64,000 nucleotides of DNA from Trematomus loennbergii (taxonomy: Eukaryota > Chordata > Actinopteri > Perciformes > Nototheniidae), in assembly GCA_012861695.1 (NCBI GenBank), contig JAAOOA010000529.1, positions 137,001 through 201,000 of the forward strand, in the 5' to 3' direction. A model generated the notes under the pieces. The model saw only the letters and a list, made by a program, of their open reading frames with translations. It ran no database searches and was not told the origin of the DNA. This document shows, piece by piece, positions 53,901 through 64,000 of the stretch (position 1 is the first letter of the stretch; every line of letters begins with the position of its first letter). The translations under genes and the position numbers were made by a program.

Positions 53901-54213
53901 TTAAATGGCATTTTTCTCTTCTGCTGACCAGGCCCAGCTTTGGAGAAGGCAGGTTTGTAGTCTTTGTTTCCGCCATTTCCACCCTTCCACGGTTTGCCCC
54001 TGTGTTGTCATACGCTTTGAAGGCTTCTTACCAGGCGGTTTTCCTCCAAGTTTGGTCCCCATTGAATCTGGACAGAGTGAAACATGTCAATGACAAACCT
54101 GGTTGAAAGTGATGCTGTATAGCTGGTTAATGTTAACTAGAGCTCACCTTTTCCTTTCTGTGTAAACTTCTTTCCACCTTTAGGAGAAAGGGTTTCTTCG
54201 ATTTAGCCTCCAT
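47993..54213 (-). CDS. pum3: PUM3 (Puf-A/KIAA0020), Puf6-family nucleolar RNA-binding protein, 17 coding exons
   Basis: Puf-repeat protein of the Puf6/PUM3 group, which binds RNA/DNA with little sequence preference and acts in the nucleolus in pre-rRNA processing. Exons (5'-3'): 54213-54148, 54067-53875, 52956-52770, 52679-52604, 52174-52081, 51596-51530, 51286-51112, 51008-50905, 50751-50673, 50458-50360, 50177-50124, 49924-49844, 49713-49572, 49179-48957, 48835-48748, 48569-48479, 48122-47993. Lys-rich N-terminus (KNEEEGE), then Puf-like helical repeats: FAHDSVRVLQCFTQFG, SQYGKHVVKKMLMYG, SSIIEYAYNDKAVL, TPMAQKEQVIKHSLVHKVFL, YMAHTHDGARVAMNCLWFG, GEFGHLVLLAMFDCVDDTKL, MAEHPAGHLVLKWLLEQD. 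Repaired length 649 residues (human about 648). One-base breaks near 54187 (A run), 53997-54000 (C run, one extra) and 49640-49643 (G run). It converges on kcnv2, as in human. Confidence 0.95.
53530..53792. repeat. repeat in pum3 intron 2
   Basis: The block GGTGCTGCAACACAGGCAGT ... AACCTGAAAATGAGCATTAT then AGGGCCCCTTTAA recurs at 57107-57240 (GGTGCTGCAACACAGGAAGT, AACCTGAAAATGAGCATAGT) in the same orientation. Dispersed non-coding element. The end resembles the 32331-32825 MITE. Confidence 0.6.
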
Positions 54214-54754
54214 TCTAAGGTTATACCCCAAAAAGACAGCAGCAGAAGACAGATTCAATATACAAAATTAATGCACAATCCCACACTCACACATTTTTCC
54301 AGGCCTATCTGTTGAGTGAGCAGTTAGTCTACATAAAGTGAACTATCTGCAGAAATTAAACACTTCCATAACACATTTCAAAATCAATATCACAATCTTT
54401 TACTGCTAGGAGTATTTTAAACTTAAGTATTCGTACAAAACTTGCAGGAAAACGTATATTTCAAGACTGACTGTTTCTTTATCCTTCAATACTCACGCAA
54501 ATGTAGCTGGTATTAATTATTTGTCACGTTTAATGCTGCATATTTCTTCAATTTGGTTTGTTTTCTCTCACTTGGATAACGTTTAAAATGTGTTGCTACT
54601 TTTGCCAATGCTAATTAACATAGCTAATAGCATAAACAATATCTGTCAACACATCTTAATAAAATACATATAACCCTACGCCACGGTGTTTTGTTTATCT
54701 CTACTTTAAACACGAACAACAACAGGTATATACAACATTTTACTGGTGACTTAC

Positions 54755-54860
54755 ATTTCAGATAAACACACACGCTATCGCAGCTCAGTCCCATGCGTTC
54801 TGCGACCAACACGGTTTACGGCACCACACCATCCAACCAAATTGAAGCTTCGCTGCCGTA
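54755..54860 (-). other. probable untranslated first exon of pum3
   Basis: A strong donor (GTAAGT on the minus strand at 54754-54749) follows a CpG-containing leader. The leader has its own ATG (MGLSCDSVCVYLK, from 54797), which would open a short upstream frame. Exon start unknown. Confidence 0.45.
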
Positions 54861-55592
54861 AAACGTAGTGTGATGCGCTGCCAACATGTTAACGCCGTAA
54901 AAAAGCCGGACGTCACGCTTTACAAATATATATCATTACAATACAATCTTTAATCTGCTCAACAAACGCAAAGATTCGCGACAACAACGTTGTGTTTAAT
55001 AATATTTTTTCTGGCGTTTTAGCATGTATAAAGAGCGTTCATAGCCTGGAGCGGCCATGTTTACATCTATGGTTTGCCCTCTCGGCCACCGTACAGACAT
55101 CGTCACTAGATACAGAGAGTTCAGAACTATGACATTCATAGTTTAATGTTGTATTTCTACCCGAGTGAATGATTCAAATAACCAATATTGGATATATCTA
55201 ATTTGTCCATGTGTCTAGAAATGTTATACATTCTTCATCCCAAGATAACACTGAAAGAACTACATTAACCAGCAGCTTTGCGGGAGAGTCACTCGACTTG
55301 TTGCCTGGCAACGTCCCCAAACTTAAACGGATGACTTGGACAGTCAAATTTAAAGGTTTGACGCGTTAAATATGAGGCAAAATTCACGTAAAACATTTTG
55401 GTAAGTGCTATTTTGATATAGAATATCTAAAAATGTAGTTTCCACCGCTGTCTTTACGTTATATTTCACATTCAGAGTTGTTTAAAGCTTAACGTTGGTT
55501 CGGTGAAGTTGGAAATAACGTTACTTTTGAAAAATAATTGCCCTCTTTATTTTGAGTGCAAAAACAGAGAAGCAGATGAGTAAACAGCGGAA
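54861..55592. promoter_or_regulatory. divergent pum3/cfap44 promoter interval
   Basis: The 730 bases between the pum3 leader exon and the cfap44 start codon separate two genes pointing away from each other. No TATA box is obvious. A GTTGCCTGGCAACG palindrome at 55298-55312 fits the RFX X-box that controls many ciliary genes, so it is a plausible cfap44 control site. Confidence 0.55.
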
Positions 55593-58500
55593 ATGTCGGA
55601 AGAAAACACAACTACTGTTGGTGAACAGACTGAGAAGAGAGAGACTGCTACACAGGATAACGGTGAAGGTAGCCTAACTGTGGACGTTACCTGTATAACG
55701 TCAACGTGACGGTCAGATAGCATCACCGGCTTTTTTAGCTAGCGTTAGCTAAAGGCTTTTAGATTAACATGTGGAATTTGCAAGATGAGAACTTTAGTTA
55801 TAATACTTTAAGTATATGTTTGATGCTTGTACTTTTACTGAAGTGCAATTTAAATGCAGAGGTTTTACTTATAACAGAGTATTTCTACTCTCTGGTATTG
55901 CTACTTTTACTCTAGTAAATTATGTGAGTACTTCTTTCACACTGGAGATAAGTAATTTATAAAGTGAATGAAATGTCAGTAAAAGTAGAAGCATTTAATG
56001 ATGTGAGATGCAGTGTAGTTGCTGAAGTAAGAGTATCTCTTAGTTAGTTGGTAAGTTAGTTAGTTAGTTAGTCAATAAGAAATACAAGTAGTGACACTGT
56101 TAGTTAACTTGTGTAATGCAGTCACATTGTCATTTAAGAAATAGCAGATAGCATAGACATTTTAGTTAAGGTGGAAGGATTGCTGAGAACAGTCCAAGTG
56201 TGTGAGCTGTAAACAGTTGAAATGTCAGCTGGTATTCTAATTTAACAGTTCAATCATTTTTGCCTGCAGTGTAAGCTGCTTCCAAATTTCTGTTCAACCT
56301 CTCCCTTGTCTAACAAAAGATTGTATGCATGCTACAAGTGTTGCTGGAGTTTAACCTCTCCAACATGTTACTCCCTCACGATAAACACCCAGTGATGCAG
56401 CATGAGGCTGAAAACGGATCAACAAAGCAGCTCTCTGAGTACTACAATTATGAGGAACTTCACTCCAGACCATACATTACACCGGACTCTGAAATCCCAG
56501 AGAACCTCCTGCACCTCTGGTATCCTTTATCATTGTTCTTAATGTTACACCACATCTCCTACAACTTTTGAAAGTACATTTTGTGTGACACTTTAGGGAA
56601 TCTGATCTTGATCCTTATTCTGTCCTGCGTTCAGTCACTCCTTTGGCTATGACAGTGGGCGCAGGGGAACCTGCAGCTGCTGGATGACAACACTCTGATC
56701 TTTATCGCCGGGAACCTGCTCGTGCTGCTCGACGTTTCCACCAAGGAGCAGAGATACCTCCGCTCCTGCAGTGGAGGAGGAATCGGCACCATCAAGGTAA
56801 GATAGTGAACAAACTGCAAGGGAAGAGTGCTAGTCTGTGGGATGGAGTGAGAAGGATAAACAGACGGTTAACTTCAATTTCAGAATCAATCAAAATTAAA
56901 TAAAAAAAATTCCCAGGGGAAATTGGTTTTGTAACAGTAAGTTCATTTTAGGATCAAATCAAATAGAATAATAGATATGGATTACAGACATTTTCTTACC
57001 TGGCTTTAAATGCAAACCACCACCAGAGGAGACATAGCTCTTGTTAGGCCTTATTGATGTATTGTCAATTTAATTTGTATTTCTCCTCTTCTCTCTGCAC
57101 CATCTCTCCAAAAGCGGTGCTGCAACACAGGAAGTATGAGAAAATAGAGCTCTTTTGAGCATTAAAGCAGGAAAAATGTTTTCAGTAGAGACACACAATA
57201 CAAAGATGAACCTGAAAATGAGCATAGTAGGGCCCCTTTAAAATATGTTGGACATGCACACCTATTACGGCACTCTCACCTGGTGTATTCAATAAGAGAA
57301 ACATAACCTTAGCATAGTCTAATAGTATCAATATATAAACACATGTACAAAACTGTGGTATTAATGTATTTCCTTTGTGTTGTGTGTATGTCAAGGCACA
57401 TCCAAGCAAAGAGTGCTTCGCTGTAGCAGAGAAGGGAATCCAGCCCAACATCATAATGTATGAATATCCCTCGTTACGGCCGTTCTGCATCCTCAGAGGT
57501 AAATGGCACCAAGATGCTGTGAGTTTTTAAATGTGATGTTTTATTGATGTGTTAACTTTCATGTTTTCAGGTGGTACGGAGAGGGCGTACTGCTTTGTGG
57601 ATTTTAACCAAGACGGGAGCCTGCTGGCCAGCGTGGGGGCGGACCCCGACTACATGCTGACGCTGTGGGACTGGAGGAGGGAGGAGGTGATGCTGCGCTG
57701 CAAGGCCATTTCTCAGGAGGTGTACCGAGTCAGCTTCTCCCCATACAACCCGGGACTTCTCACATCATCGGGATCTGGACACATCAAGTACTGAATCCTC
57801 ATCAAACCCTGTTCAAAACAATGTTAGGCCCACTGGAAGAAATATAAAAAGAATGGCTTTGAATCTTTTGTAAACATGTAATTATGAAGCCATTTGCTGC
57901 CTTTATCCAGATTAAGCTAAAAACCCCTTTAATATGTTCCCCTAAGCGTAAAAAGGACTGTGTGTAACTCCTACTGTTTAGCATGTATTGCAATGTGAAA
58001 GCATTTGCTTCGTAATATATCATTCTTTATTTAGAACTTTACCCCTGCCTTATTCGTCACATTATATCAGCGCTGATCGAGGGCACCTGGCCGCCGGTAC
58101 CGGAGGAGTGAAAGGCTCGAGCCAGAGTCTCGTTCGCTCTCTCCGCTGAGGATCTGTTTTGGGAGAGCAGCTACTTCGTTTATGCTTTTGCTTTACCTTT
58201 ATATTAGTTTTGGCATTCAAACACCTCGCACCACACCTTAGGCGCTTTCACACCGGAGTACTTTTCCCGTTTAGTTCCGATAGTTCCTGGGATTTTGCGT
58301 TCACACAAAAAGGAGAACTTAGTTCATGAGAACTTTTACCCCCATTTTAGTGCCTGCTAGAGAGGTGGTACTTTCCTGGGGAAAAAATTCCAATTTCTGA
58401 TTGGCTGGGAATTGCAAACCACGCCCGTAAAACTCTGAAAAGTTTTGTGAAGCCGCCATTGTATTTGCTGGCATTAGCATTATTAGCATTAGCATTAGCC

Positions 58501-59293
58501 CCGCGCACCAACGCAGAGAGACTTATGGCAACACAAAAAAAAACATGGGAGCGGTGGAGTGATGAGGAGGTGTCGGCGTTCTGGCGATTTACTCGGAAGG
58601 CTTCAGTCCCCAACTCCGGGGACTTCCGGCGGGGACTCCGGGTGGCAGTATACGCCGTGAAGTTTTTGCGGCCTGCCAGTAAACCCAAAGCAGAAGAAGA
58701 AGAAGTGACGTCAGCGGCTTCATTTGCGTAATCTTCCCTCAGGGAACTTATTCCGGTGTGAACGCGATCTGCTCTTTAGTTCCATGGGGGTACTAAGTGC
58801 TGGGAACTAAGTGCTGGGAACTAAGTGCTGGGAACTAAGTGCTGGGAACTAAGTGCTGGGAACTTAGTACGGCAAAGTACTTGGTGTGAAAGCGGCTCAT
58901 GTTCACACACCCACAACTACACACATTTGACTGATCTTACTGATTAACACATCACATTGGGGTAGCTTTTGTATTAACGTTAACGTTGGGTTATTGTAAT
59001 AAATATATTTTCTTATATCTTGTCCTTTCCACGCTTTTGTTATGGCCAAGAGCCAGGCCATGACAAAAACCTAATCAGTTTCTCCCCAAACCGGCATATA
59101 AGATTACATGTTGTATGATAATTATATGTTATTAATGTTTCCAAATAAGAGGACAATACATTTTCTCCTCTCTGTCAGGTTCTGGAAAATGGCCGACACA
59201 TACACAGGGCTTAAATTGCAAGGGCTTATGGGAAATTTTGGGAAAACTGCAGCGACTGATATCAAGGGCTACGTGGATCTTCCTGATGGAAAG
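55593..59293 (+). CDS. cfap44: CFAP44 (WDR52) ciliary WD-repeat protein, N-terminal six exons
   Basis: Axonemal protein of the tether/tether-head complex that regulates inner-arm dynein I1. Exons: 55593-55668 ([17 protein letters not shown]), about 56393-56519, 56635-56796, 57396-57498, 57571-57787, 59179-59293. Recognisable strings are [92 protein letters not shown] then [20 protein letters not shown]. These are the first WD-repeat blades of a much longer protein (about 1,800 residues in mammals). A one-base break lies in a G run at 56664-56667. The start of exon 2 is uncertain. The next exon is not visible before 64000, so the following intron exceeds 4.7 kb or the gene is interrupted. Confidence 0.9.
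55790..56075. repeat. MITE-like block and GTTA repeats in cfap44 intron 1
   Basis: ACTTTTACT/AGTACTT words as in the hAT MITE at 6472-7090, followed by a short GTTAGTTA run (56045-56073). No terminal repeats found. Confidence 0.45.
57107..57240. repeat. repeat in cfap44 intron 3
   Basis: Second copy of the block at 53640-53792. Ends AGGGCCCCTTTAA. Confidence 0.6.
58525..58731 (+). CDS. SANT/Myb-like DNA-binding fragment of a Harbinger element
   Basis: [20 protein letters not shown] shows the first helix and spaced tryptophans of a Myb/SANT-like domain, the accessory DNA-binding protein of PIF/Harbinger elements. The sequence then loses the family pattern, ending after 69 residues at the element's 3' part. 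Probably not functional. Confidence 0.45.
   Translation: MATQKKTWERWSDEEVSAFWRFTRKASVPNSGDFRRGLRVAVYAVKFLRPASKPKAEEEEVTSAASFA
58795..58864. repeat. 14-bp tandem repeat (GTGCTGGGAACTAA)x5
   Basis: Five consecutive units, the last with ACTTAG in place of ACTAAG. It is an expansion of the element's own subterminal GGAACTA word. Confidence 0.92.
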
Positions 59294-61453
59294 GTGTGTG
59301 CCCTGCAGCTCTGACACAACATCTGAAATGTTTCTCTAAATATTTATTTACTTCCTAATGGAGCATTACAGCGATTTGTTTTCAATCATTAGCATGTCAA
59401 ACCAACAGTTGTACATGACATGTACTCACACACCAATAGAAACTCAGATTGTTCACTAAACTGTGATTCATGCCGTCTCAAGCAATGAGTCCGTTTTCCA
59501 TTCAAGTTTGTACTCTGAACCTTATGGCTGTTCAAAATTGGATAACATTTTTTCAAGAGAATTCCTCCATATCCATGATTGGTAGATCATTGTTGCATAG
59601 TTATCAGTATGTTACCAATCCCGCTTCAATCTCATTAGTATGCATAAAAAAGTGACAGGTCACACCTTCTAAGTCCCGCCCCCTAATTATGTTTATGACA
59701 TCCTCCCTTTGATATGCTAATGAGCCCCTTTGATCGAGGTGTTATCGCGTACAGGTGTGACATCCTCACCGGTAGCCCCCACCCCCCTCAGCCCACCCCC
59801 CCTCCCCATCACATACAGGTGCTACATCCTCTCAGGTAGCCCCCCCCTTCTCAGCCCCCACCCCGCTCGGCCCCCACCCTCTCAACCCACCCCTCCTCCC
59901 CCCTTACAGCAGGTTTCACATCCGCCCTCTCAGCCCCCACCTCTCTCAGCCCCCACCTACCGCAACCCACCCCCCTCCTCATCCCCCTCCTGTCCGGTCA
60001 GCAGGGCTGTTACAGTTTAAATCTTACGGACAAAATTAGATATGATTCGCTATTAAACAAACTAATTATAGTAGATTAATTAACTATTCAAACGTGTACA
60101 GTAATTTACAATAACACGGGAATAATAAAACGGGGGCGCTCTCCCTCCTCTCATGACAACACGCCAGTATCATGCAGCTCGCGGGTCCAATAGTGAGTGA
60201 CTCGATAGTAAAACTAAAAAACATAGTTATAACTAGTTTAGGTAGTTTGAGAGGTAATTAAAATAGCTACGTGTGTGTTTTGTTCCGCTCACCAGCTGTA
60301 GGGAACATGCAGAGCTACGTGTCGACTCGTCAACAACAGGGGTCTCTCCCTTCAACAGCAGCAAAGGGTCTCCTCCCGTCAGATTAGACTTTACTAGCGT
60401 TTATGTCCATGCGCAATCAGCCCATACAGGATATCTTCTGTCGGTCACACACTATTCTTGTATGTCACATAAGTGGTGCAAATGATACGGTATTGCGCTA
60501 AAGGGTGGTATCATTCTGGGCCGGAGAGATTTCCCTCCACACACACACGCACACACAAGTCTCTCTGGAGAGGTTAACAATAGTTTAAAGATCTTACTGA
60601 CCATGGGGTATTTTTGGTTTTTTCTTTATGTTTAATTACATCACCCATTAATAAAATAATCCTTATATGAAGTTATATGAGATTAGAAATAGCTGTAGGT
60701 TAGGAGGAAAGAGAAGATTTTTTTTTTATGTCGCCCCCACCCCTCCTCAGCCCCCACCCCTCTCAACCCCCTCCTCCTCATCCCCCTCCTGTCCGGTCAG
60801 CGGGGCCATTACAGTTTAAATCTTACGGACAAAATTAGATATGACTCGATATTAAACAAACTAATGGACAGTCTCCTGAGACATATGGTGGGGGACTCGT
60901 TTGGGGGGTGTACACATAAGTGATGCAACTTTAGATACACTTTTGAAGTAAGCACCACTCTACAACTGGTAGAAAGTTAAGTACTTTGTATGGAATTGGG
61001 TTTTCTTTAGAGCTGTTTTCAGTGAGACAATGCAGTTTCTGATCATTTCAAGTTTCAAGTTTCAAGGATTTATGGCATATGCCCATTAGCTACAGTGTAG
61101 ATATGTCAATGAAAAACATAGGTCACAGGCTCCTCCAACAGTGCACATAAAACAGATAAAATACTGCAATTTGTGCGTAATTCTCTCACAAAGGAACTGT
61201 AAGATACACGTTTATGTATGGAAAACTATATAACTTGGTAAAATATTCATTCATTTGTAGTGAATTGAGTTTTCTTCAAGAATAAAACTCTAAATGGAGA
61301 GTTTGTGATTCGATGAAACAATGCAGTTTTGATAACTTGACTTGACTAACATTACTTTTTTTAAATATATGTTTTTAGATGCTTTACTTTTGATTTCTTT
61401 CATATTATTTTAACACAACATTACTTTTTTCATATTTTTCAACATACTGTGTA

Positions 61454-61484
<31 letters not shown>

Positions 61485-61606
61485 TCTCTCCATTATATTT
61501 TTGAATATACAGTGATTTGTACCAAAATACAACATGCAACTATTACATTATACAATATTATGGCTTTTTGCGATATTTTCAACACAATATACTTTCTTTT
61601 TTGTAG
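59294..61606. repeat. repeat-rich part of the last visible cfap44 intron
   Basis: C-rich low-complexity CCCCCACC tracts lie at 59770-60000 and 60735-60800. Each is followed by the same unit (GTCCGGTCAGC, AGTTTAAATCTTACGGACAA, ATTAAACAAACTAAT) at 59990-60068 and 60790-60865. A longer block (GCGCAATCAGCCCATACAGG ... AAAGATCTTA ... ATATGAAGTTATATGA) at 60410-60690 is repeated at 62030-62245. A local duplication of an unidentified element explains the pattern. Confidence 0.55.
61035..61160 (-). repeat. dispersed retroposon 3' end, copy 3
   Basis: AGGTCACAGGCTCCTCCAAC block as at 4185-4300, preceded by CAAGTTTCAAGTTTCAAGG. Confidence 0.55.
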
Positions 61607-61782
61607 GGCTTCAGGATATTGGGCATGTCATGCGTAAAACTGGTGTCATCTTTCCTGAAACTGATGTGCTGTCCGTTTTACAAACAAGTTATCTTTCTGC
61701 TTCTTCACCCTCTGAATTTTCCTCCCCCGTCCCTCTTCCTTCAGCCATCACAACAGCAATCAAGTCAGATCTGAGAAATTAA
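61607..61782 (+). CDS. possible terminal exon of unknown gene
   Basis: After a good acceptor (TTTCTTTTTTGTAG) an open frame reads GLQDIGHVMRKTGVIFPETD and ends at TAA 61780-61782. No family recognised. It is on the cfap44 strand but does not match that protein. Confidence 0.2.
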
Positions 61783-62271
61783 ACACCTCTTCCCAAAGCG
61801 TGACTTCCCTATTGAGGGAGGGGGGCAGTGGGGCCTAACCCTATTTGGCCAAATATACTAACATGCAGAACATATGGTATGTTTGAAAAAAGACTAACCA
61901 TCTATCCAGTTCAAGCTGTCTTTAAGATGTGACTTTTTCCCCGTAAAATCGTGACAAACTATTACTTATTAAATTTGACCTCATGCTGCTTGGTTGAAAA
62001 TGATAGATGAGCATTTAGCAACAGATCAACGCGCAATCAACCCATACAGGAGATCTCTTTTCTACACATTATGTGTTATCACTATAATATCATGTCATTA
62101 TTTAATGTTGTTTTGTTTGTGTGTGTGTTGTGTACAACGAAGTCTCTTTGAGAGGGAAAATTATAATTTAAAGATCTTAATACCCCCTTATTGTTTAATT
62201 ACTTCACACAACTATTAAAGAATCCCTATATGAAGTTACATGAGGCTACATTTTACGGGTGTGCTTCCTTA

Positions 62272-62445
62272 GATGATGTAAATAGTTTAAGTGTCATGTT
62301 AGGGGGGCATTACGGACCTCAGGAGTCCGCCCTTGGAGGCTTGGAGAGCGGATAAAGAGAGGCGTATTTACTGGTGTTGAGCCCGGGATGATGTAAATAG
62401 TCCAAGTGCCATGGAACTCAGGAGTCCGCCCTTTGAGGCGTTGTT
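62272..62445. repeat. ~115-bp tandem duplication
   Basis: GATGATGTAAATAGT(TT/CC)AAGTG and CTCAGGAGTCCGCCCTT occur twice, at 62272-62337 and 62387-62437. Confidence 0.6.
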
Positions 62446-62567
62446 AACATTAATGTTTTTTGCTTCTGTTTTTGTTACTAAGATACTTTTTAGCCTTATG
62501 ATAGGATGAACTTAAGCTGTAGTCAATAAAGACATGTTTAATAGAGTGTTGCTGTTAGAGAACATAC

Positions 62568-63134
62568 CTGCGCAGCACTCCACCACGTCTTGGTTTTGGC
62601 TTCATGGCCTTCACTGTCCTCTCCCTTTTGAGTTTTTTCAAAGGCTAGGATACATTTTTCCAAATGATCACTTGTTACCTGGTGACAAACATATGGTTAT
62701 ATAACCTTAAAGAACTAACAAAAAATAATTAAGTATTTGCAATGCATAAACATAGAAGATATCACTGTCATATTATGATCACTTATTGTAAGTAAGTTTA
62801 AGTAAAACTAACACAAGTCAATATTATTCACCTGGGCATTAGTGGGCTTGAGGGTCTCAGGGAGCGTGGACAAAGTGACTTGTCTCTGTATTTGAGGATT
62901 CTCAGTGCAGGCACTAACAGGAAGCTGCTGTGCATTAGTGGAGAGTCCTCTGAAGGCAGCTGTTATTTCATTCACACACTCATCTGTTACCTGCTGACTC
63001 CTCATAGTAAGTCTATCAAAGTCAGCTGTTAAGTTGTCCATACCATCGCTGGATAACAGGTAACTTTTGATTGACAGTCCAGCCATGGCAGCTGCCAACT
63101 CGTCCATATAATTCTTAAGAACGTGGTGACAATA
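62568..63134 (-). CDS. two in-frame exons of an unidentified gene, antisense to cfap44
   Basis: Exons 63134-62832 (303 bases) and 62678-62568 (111 bases), both open in phase 0. The first has an acceptor CTTTTTTGTAG and donor CAG/GTGAAT, the second an acceptor CACCAG and donor CAG/GTATGT. The translation runs YCHHVLKNYMDELAAAMAGL ... NPQIQRQVTLSTLPETLKP and then VTSDHLEKCILAFEKTQKGE. Acidic, without cysteine patterns, membrane spans or a known domain; ends are open on both sides. Could be an intronic host gene or a transposon ORF. The first coding exon is not visible. Confidence 0.45.
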
Positions 63135-63477
63135 CTACAAAAAAGTGTATATATTAGGTCAGTTAACCTTGAAGAGCTAAACAGTTCAAGTGGTAAGTAA
63201 CTAAGTATTTGCAATGAATAAACATAGAAATGATCACTGTCATATTATATAATCACTTAATATGGAGATAAGTAAAACTGACACAGGACAGTCATAGTAT
63301 AGTTTGACAAAAAGATCTTGAAAAGTCATGACATTGTGTGTTGAAATGGTTTTGAATAACACATCAGTATTTAAAAAGTAAAATTGTATCAAGTGCATCA
63401 GACAACTCAAATTACTCCATTTGAACCATATTATAAATAAGTATAGAATGGTCATAGTATATAGCAGGGGTGTTTAA

Positions 63478-64000
63478 TAGATTTCTGTGTTCTGTGTTGT
63501 TTCAGTGTGTGTTTCAGTGTTTCAGTGTTTCAGTGTTTCAGTGTTTCAGTGTTTCAGTGTTTCAGTGTGTCAGTGTTGCTGTGTTTCATGTATGTCAGTG
63601 TTTCAGTGTTTATGTTTCAGTGTTTTGTATGTCAGTGTTTCAGTGTTTATGTATTTCAGTGTTTTCAGTGTGTTTTTTTTGTGTGTGTTTCAGTGTTTCA
63701 GTGTTTGTGTTTCAGTGTTTTCAGTGTTTTGTGTTCAGTGTTTGCAGTGTTTCAGTGTTTTCAGTGTTTCTGTGTTGCAGTGTTGCAGTGTTTCAGTGTT
63801 TTCAGTGTTTCTGTGTTGCAGTGTTGCAGTGTTTCAGTGTTTTCAGTGTTTTGTGTTTCAGTGTTTCAGTGTTTTTTGTGTTTCAGTGTTTCAGTGTTTC
63901 TGTGTTTTTGTGTTTATGTGTTTCAGTGTTTTGTGTTTCAGTGTTTCAGTGTTTTTGGTGTTTCAGTGTTTCAGTGTTTTGTGTTTCTGTGTTTCTGTGT
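63478..64000. repeat. GTTTCAGT 8-bp satellite, running off the window
   Basis: Over 500 bases of the octamer GTTTCAGT with variants (GTTTTCAGT, GTTGCAGT, GTTTCTGT, GTTTATGT). No higher-order period is obvious to me. The array continues past the end. Confidence 0.95.

Larger units (their letters stand above)
58241..58896 (+). mobile_element. Harbinger-type element with SANT/Myb-like ORF
   Basis: The left end GGCGCTTTCACACCGGAGTAC matches, inverted, the right end GTACTTGGTGTGAAAGCGGC. It is preceded by TTA, the Harbinger target. It carries a short ORF with a Myb/SANT-like start and a 14-bp tandem repeat near its right end. There is no DDE transposase, so it is a deleted derivative. Confidence 0.65.
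57788..59178 (+). other. cfap44 intron 5, repeat-filled
   Basis: From about 58040 to 59070 the intron is an unidentified GC-richer repeat (ends AATAAATATATTTTC then GGCCATGACAA) that is split by the Harbinger-type element at 58241-58896. Confidence 0.5.

Noticed and set aside
59730..60020. Proline/serine-rich plus-strand ORF
   Set aside because: It translates C-rich low-complexity DNA (CCCCCACC tracts) with no start context, splice sites or domain.
63478..64000. CRISPR-like regular repeats
   Set aside because: Eight-base units with no spacers in a vertebrate genome. It is a simple satellite. The 14-bp repeat at 58795 was rejected for the same reason.

Overview
This is a window of a vertebrate nuclear genome, almost certainly a ray-finned (teleost) fish. 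The genes are split into short exons by GT-AG introns. The proteins are vertebrate families (a Kv8-type potassium-channel subunit, the Puf-like nucleolar protein PUM3, the ciliary WD-repeat protein CFAP44). The intergenic DNA is packed with element types that are typical of fish: hAT, piggyBac and Harbinger relics, MITEs, non-LTR retrotransposon fragments and tRNA-like SINEs. There is no operon structure and nothing bacterial.

Layout. 1-9241: kcnv2 on the plus strand in nine coding exons; one intron holds a cleanly bounded hAT MITE. 9242-47992: a roughly 38.7-kb transposon-dense interval. It contains a decayed piggyBac and its short relative, several nested MITEs with visible terminal inverted repeats, a spliced and open SGNH-hydrolase gene (21830-22639), a 2.6-kb palindromic element, a BED-type hAT relic with a perfect 8-bp target duplication, two tracts of interstitial telomeric repeat, a large tail-anchored coiled-coil gene built from near-identical repeats (37948-40888, minus), and an L2/CR1-like LINE bordered by unusually long direct repeats. 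47993-54213: pum3 on the minus strand, 17 coding exons. 55593-59293 and beyond: the first six coding exons of cfap44 on the plus strand, divergent from pum3. Its last visible intron is repeat-rich and holds two in-frame exons of an unidentified minus-strand gene. 63478-64000: an 8-bp satellite running off the end.

The convergent kcnv2/pum3 pair matches the neighbourhood I recall from human chromosome 9p24 (KCNV2 next to PUM3/KIAA0020), so the long spacer looks like a transposon-expanded intergenic region between old neighbours.

A general caution: nearly every conserved coding sequence here carries single-base indels, mostly a base missing from a short homopolymer run (kcnv2, pum3, cfap44 and the coiled-coil gene). 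The reading frame resumes correctly each time and splice sites are intact. I read most of these as assembly errors, not gene death. The most intriguing candidate is a 10.76-kb unit (34376-45137) bounded by TTAA and related inverted ends. It encloses the coiled-coil repeat gene, its degraded partial duplicates, telomeric repeats and the LINE.
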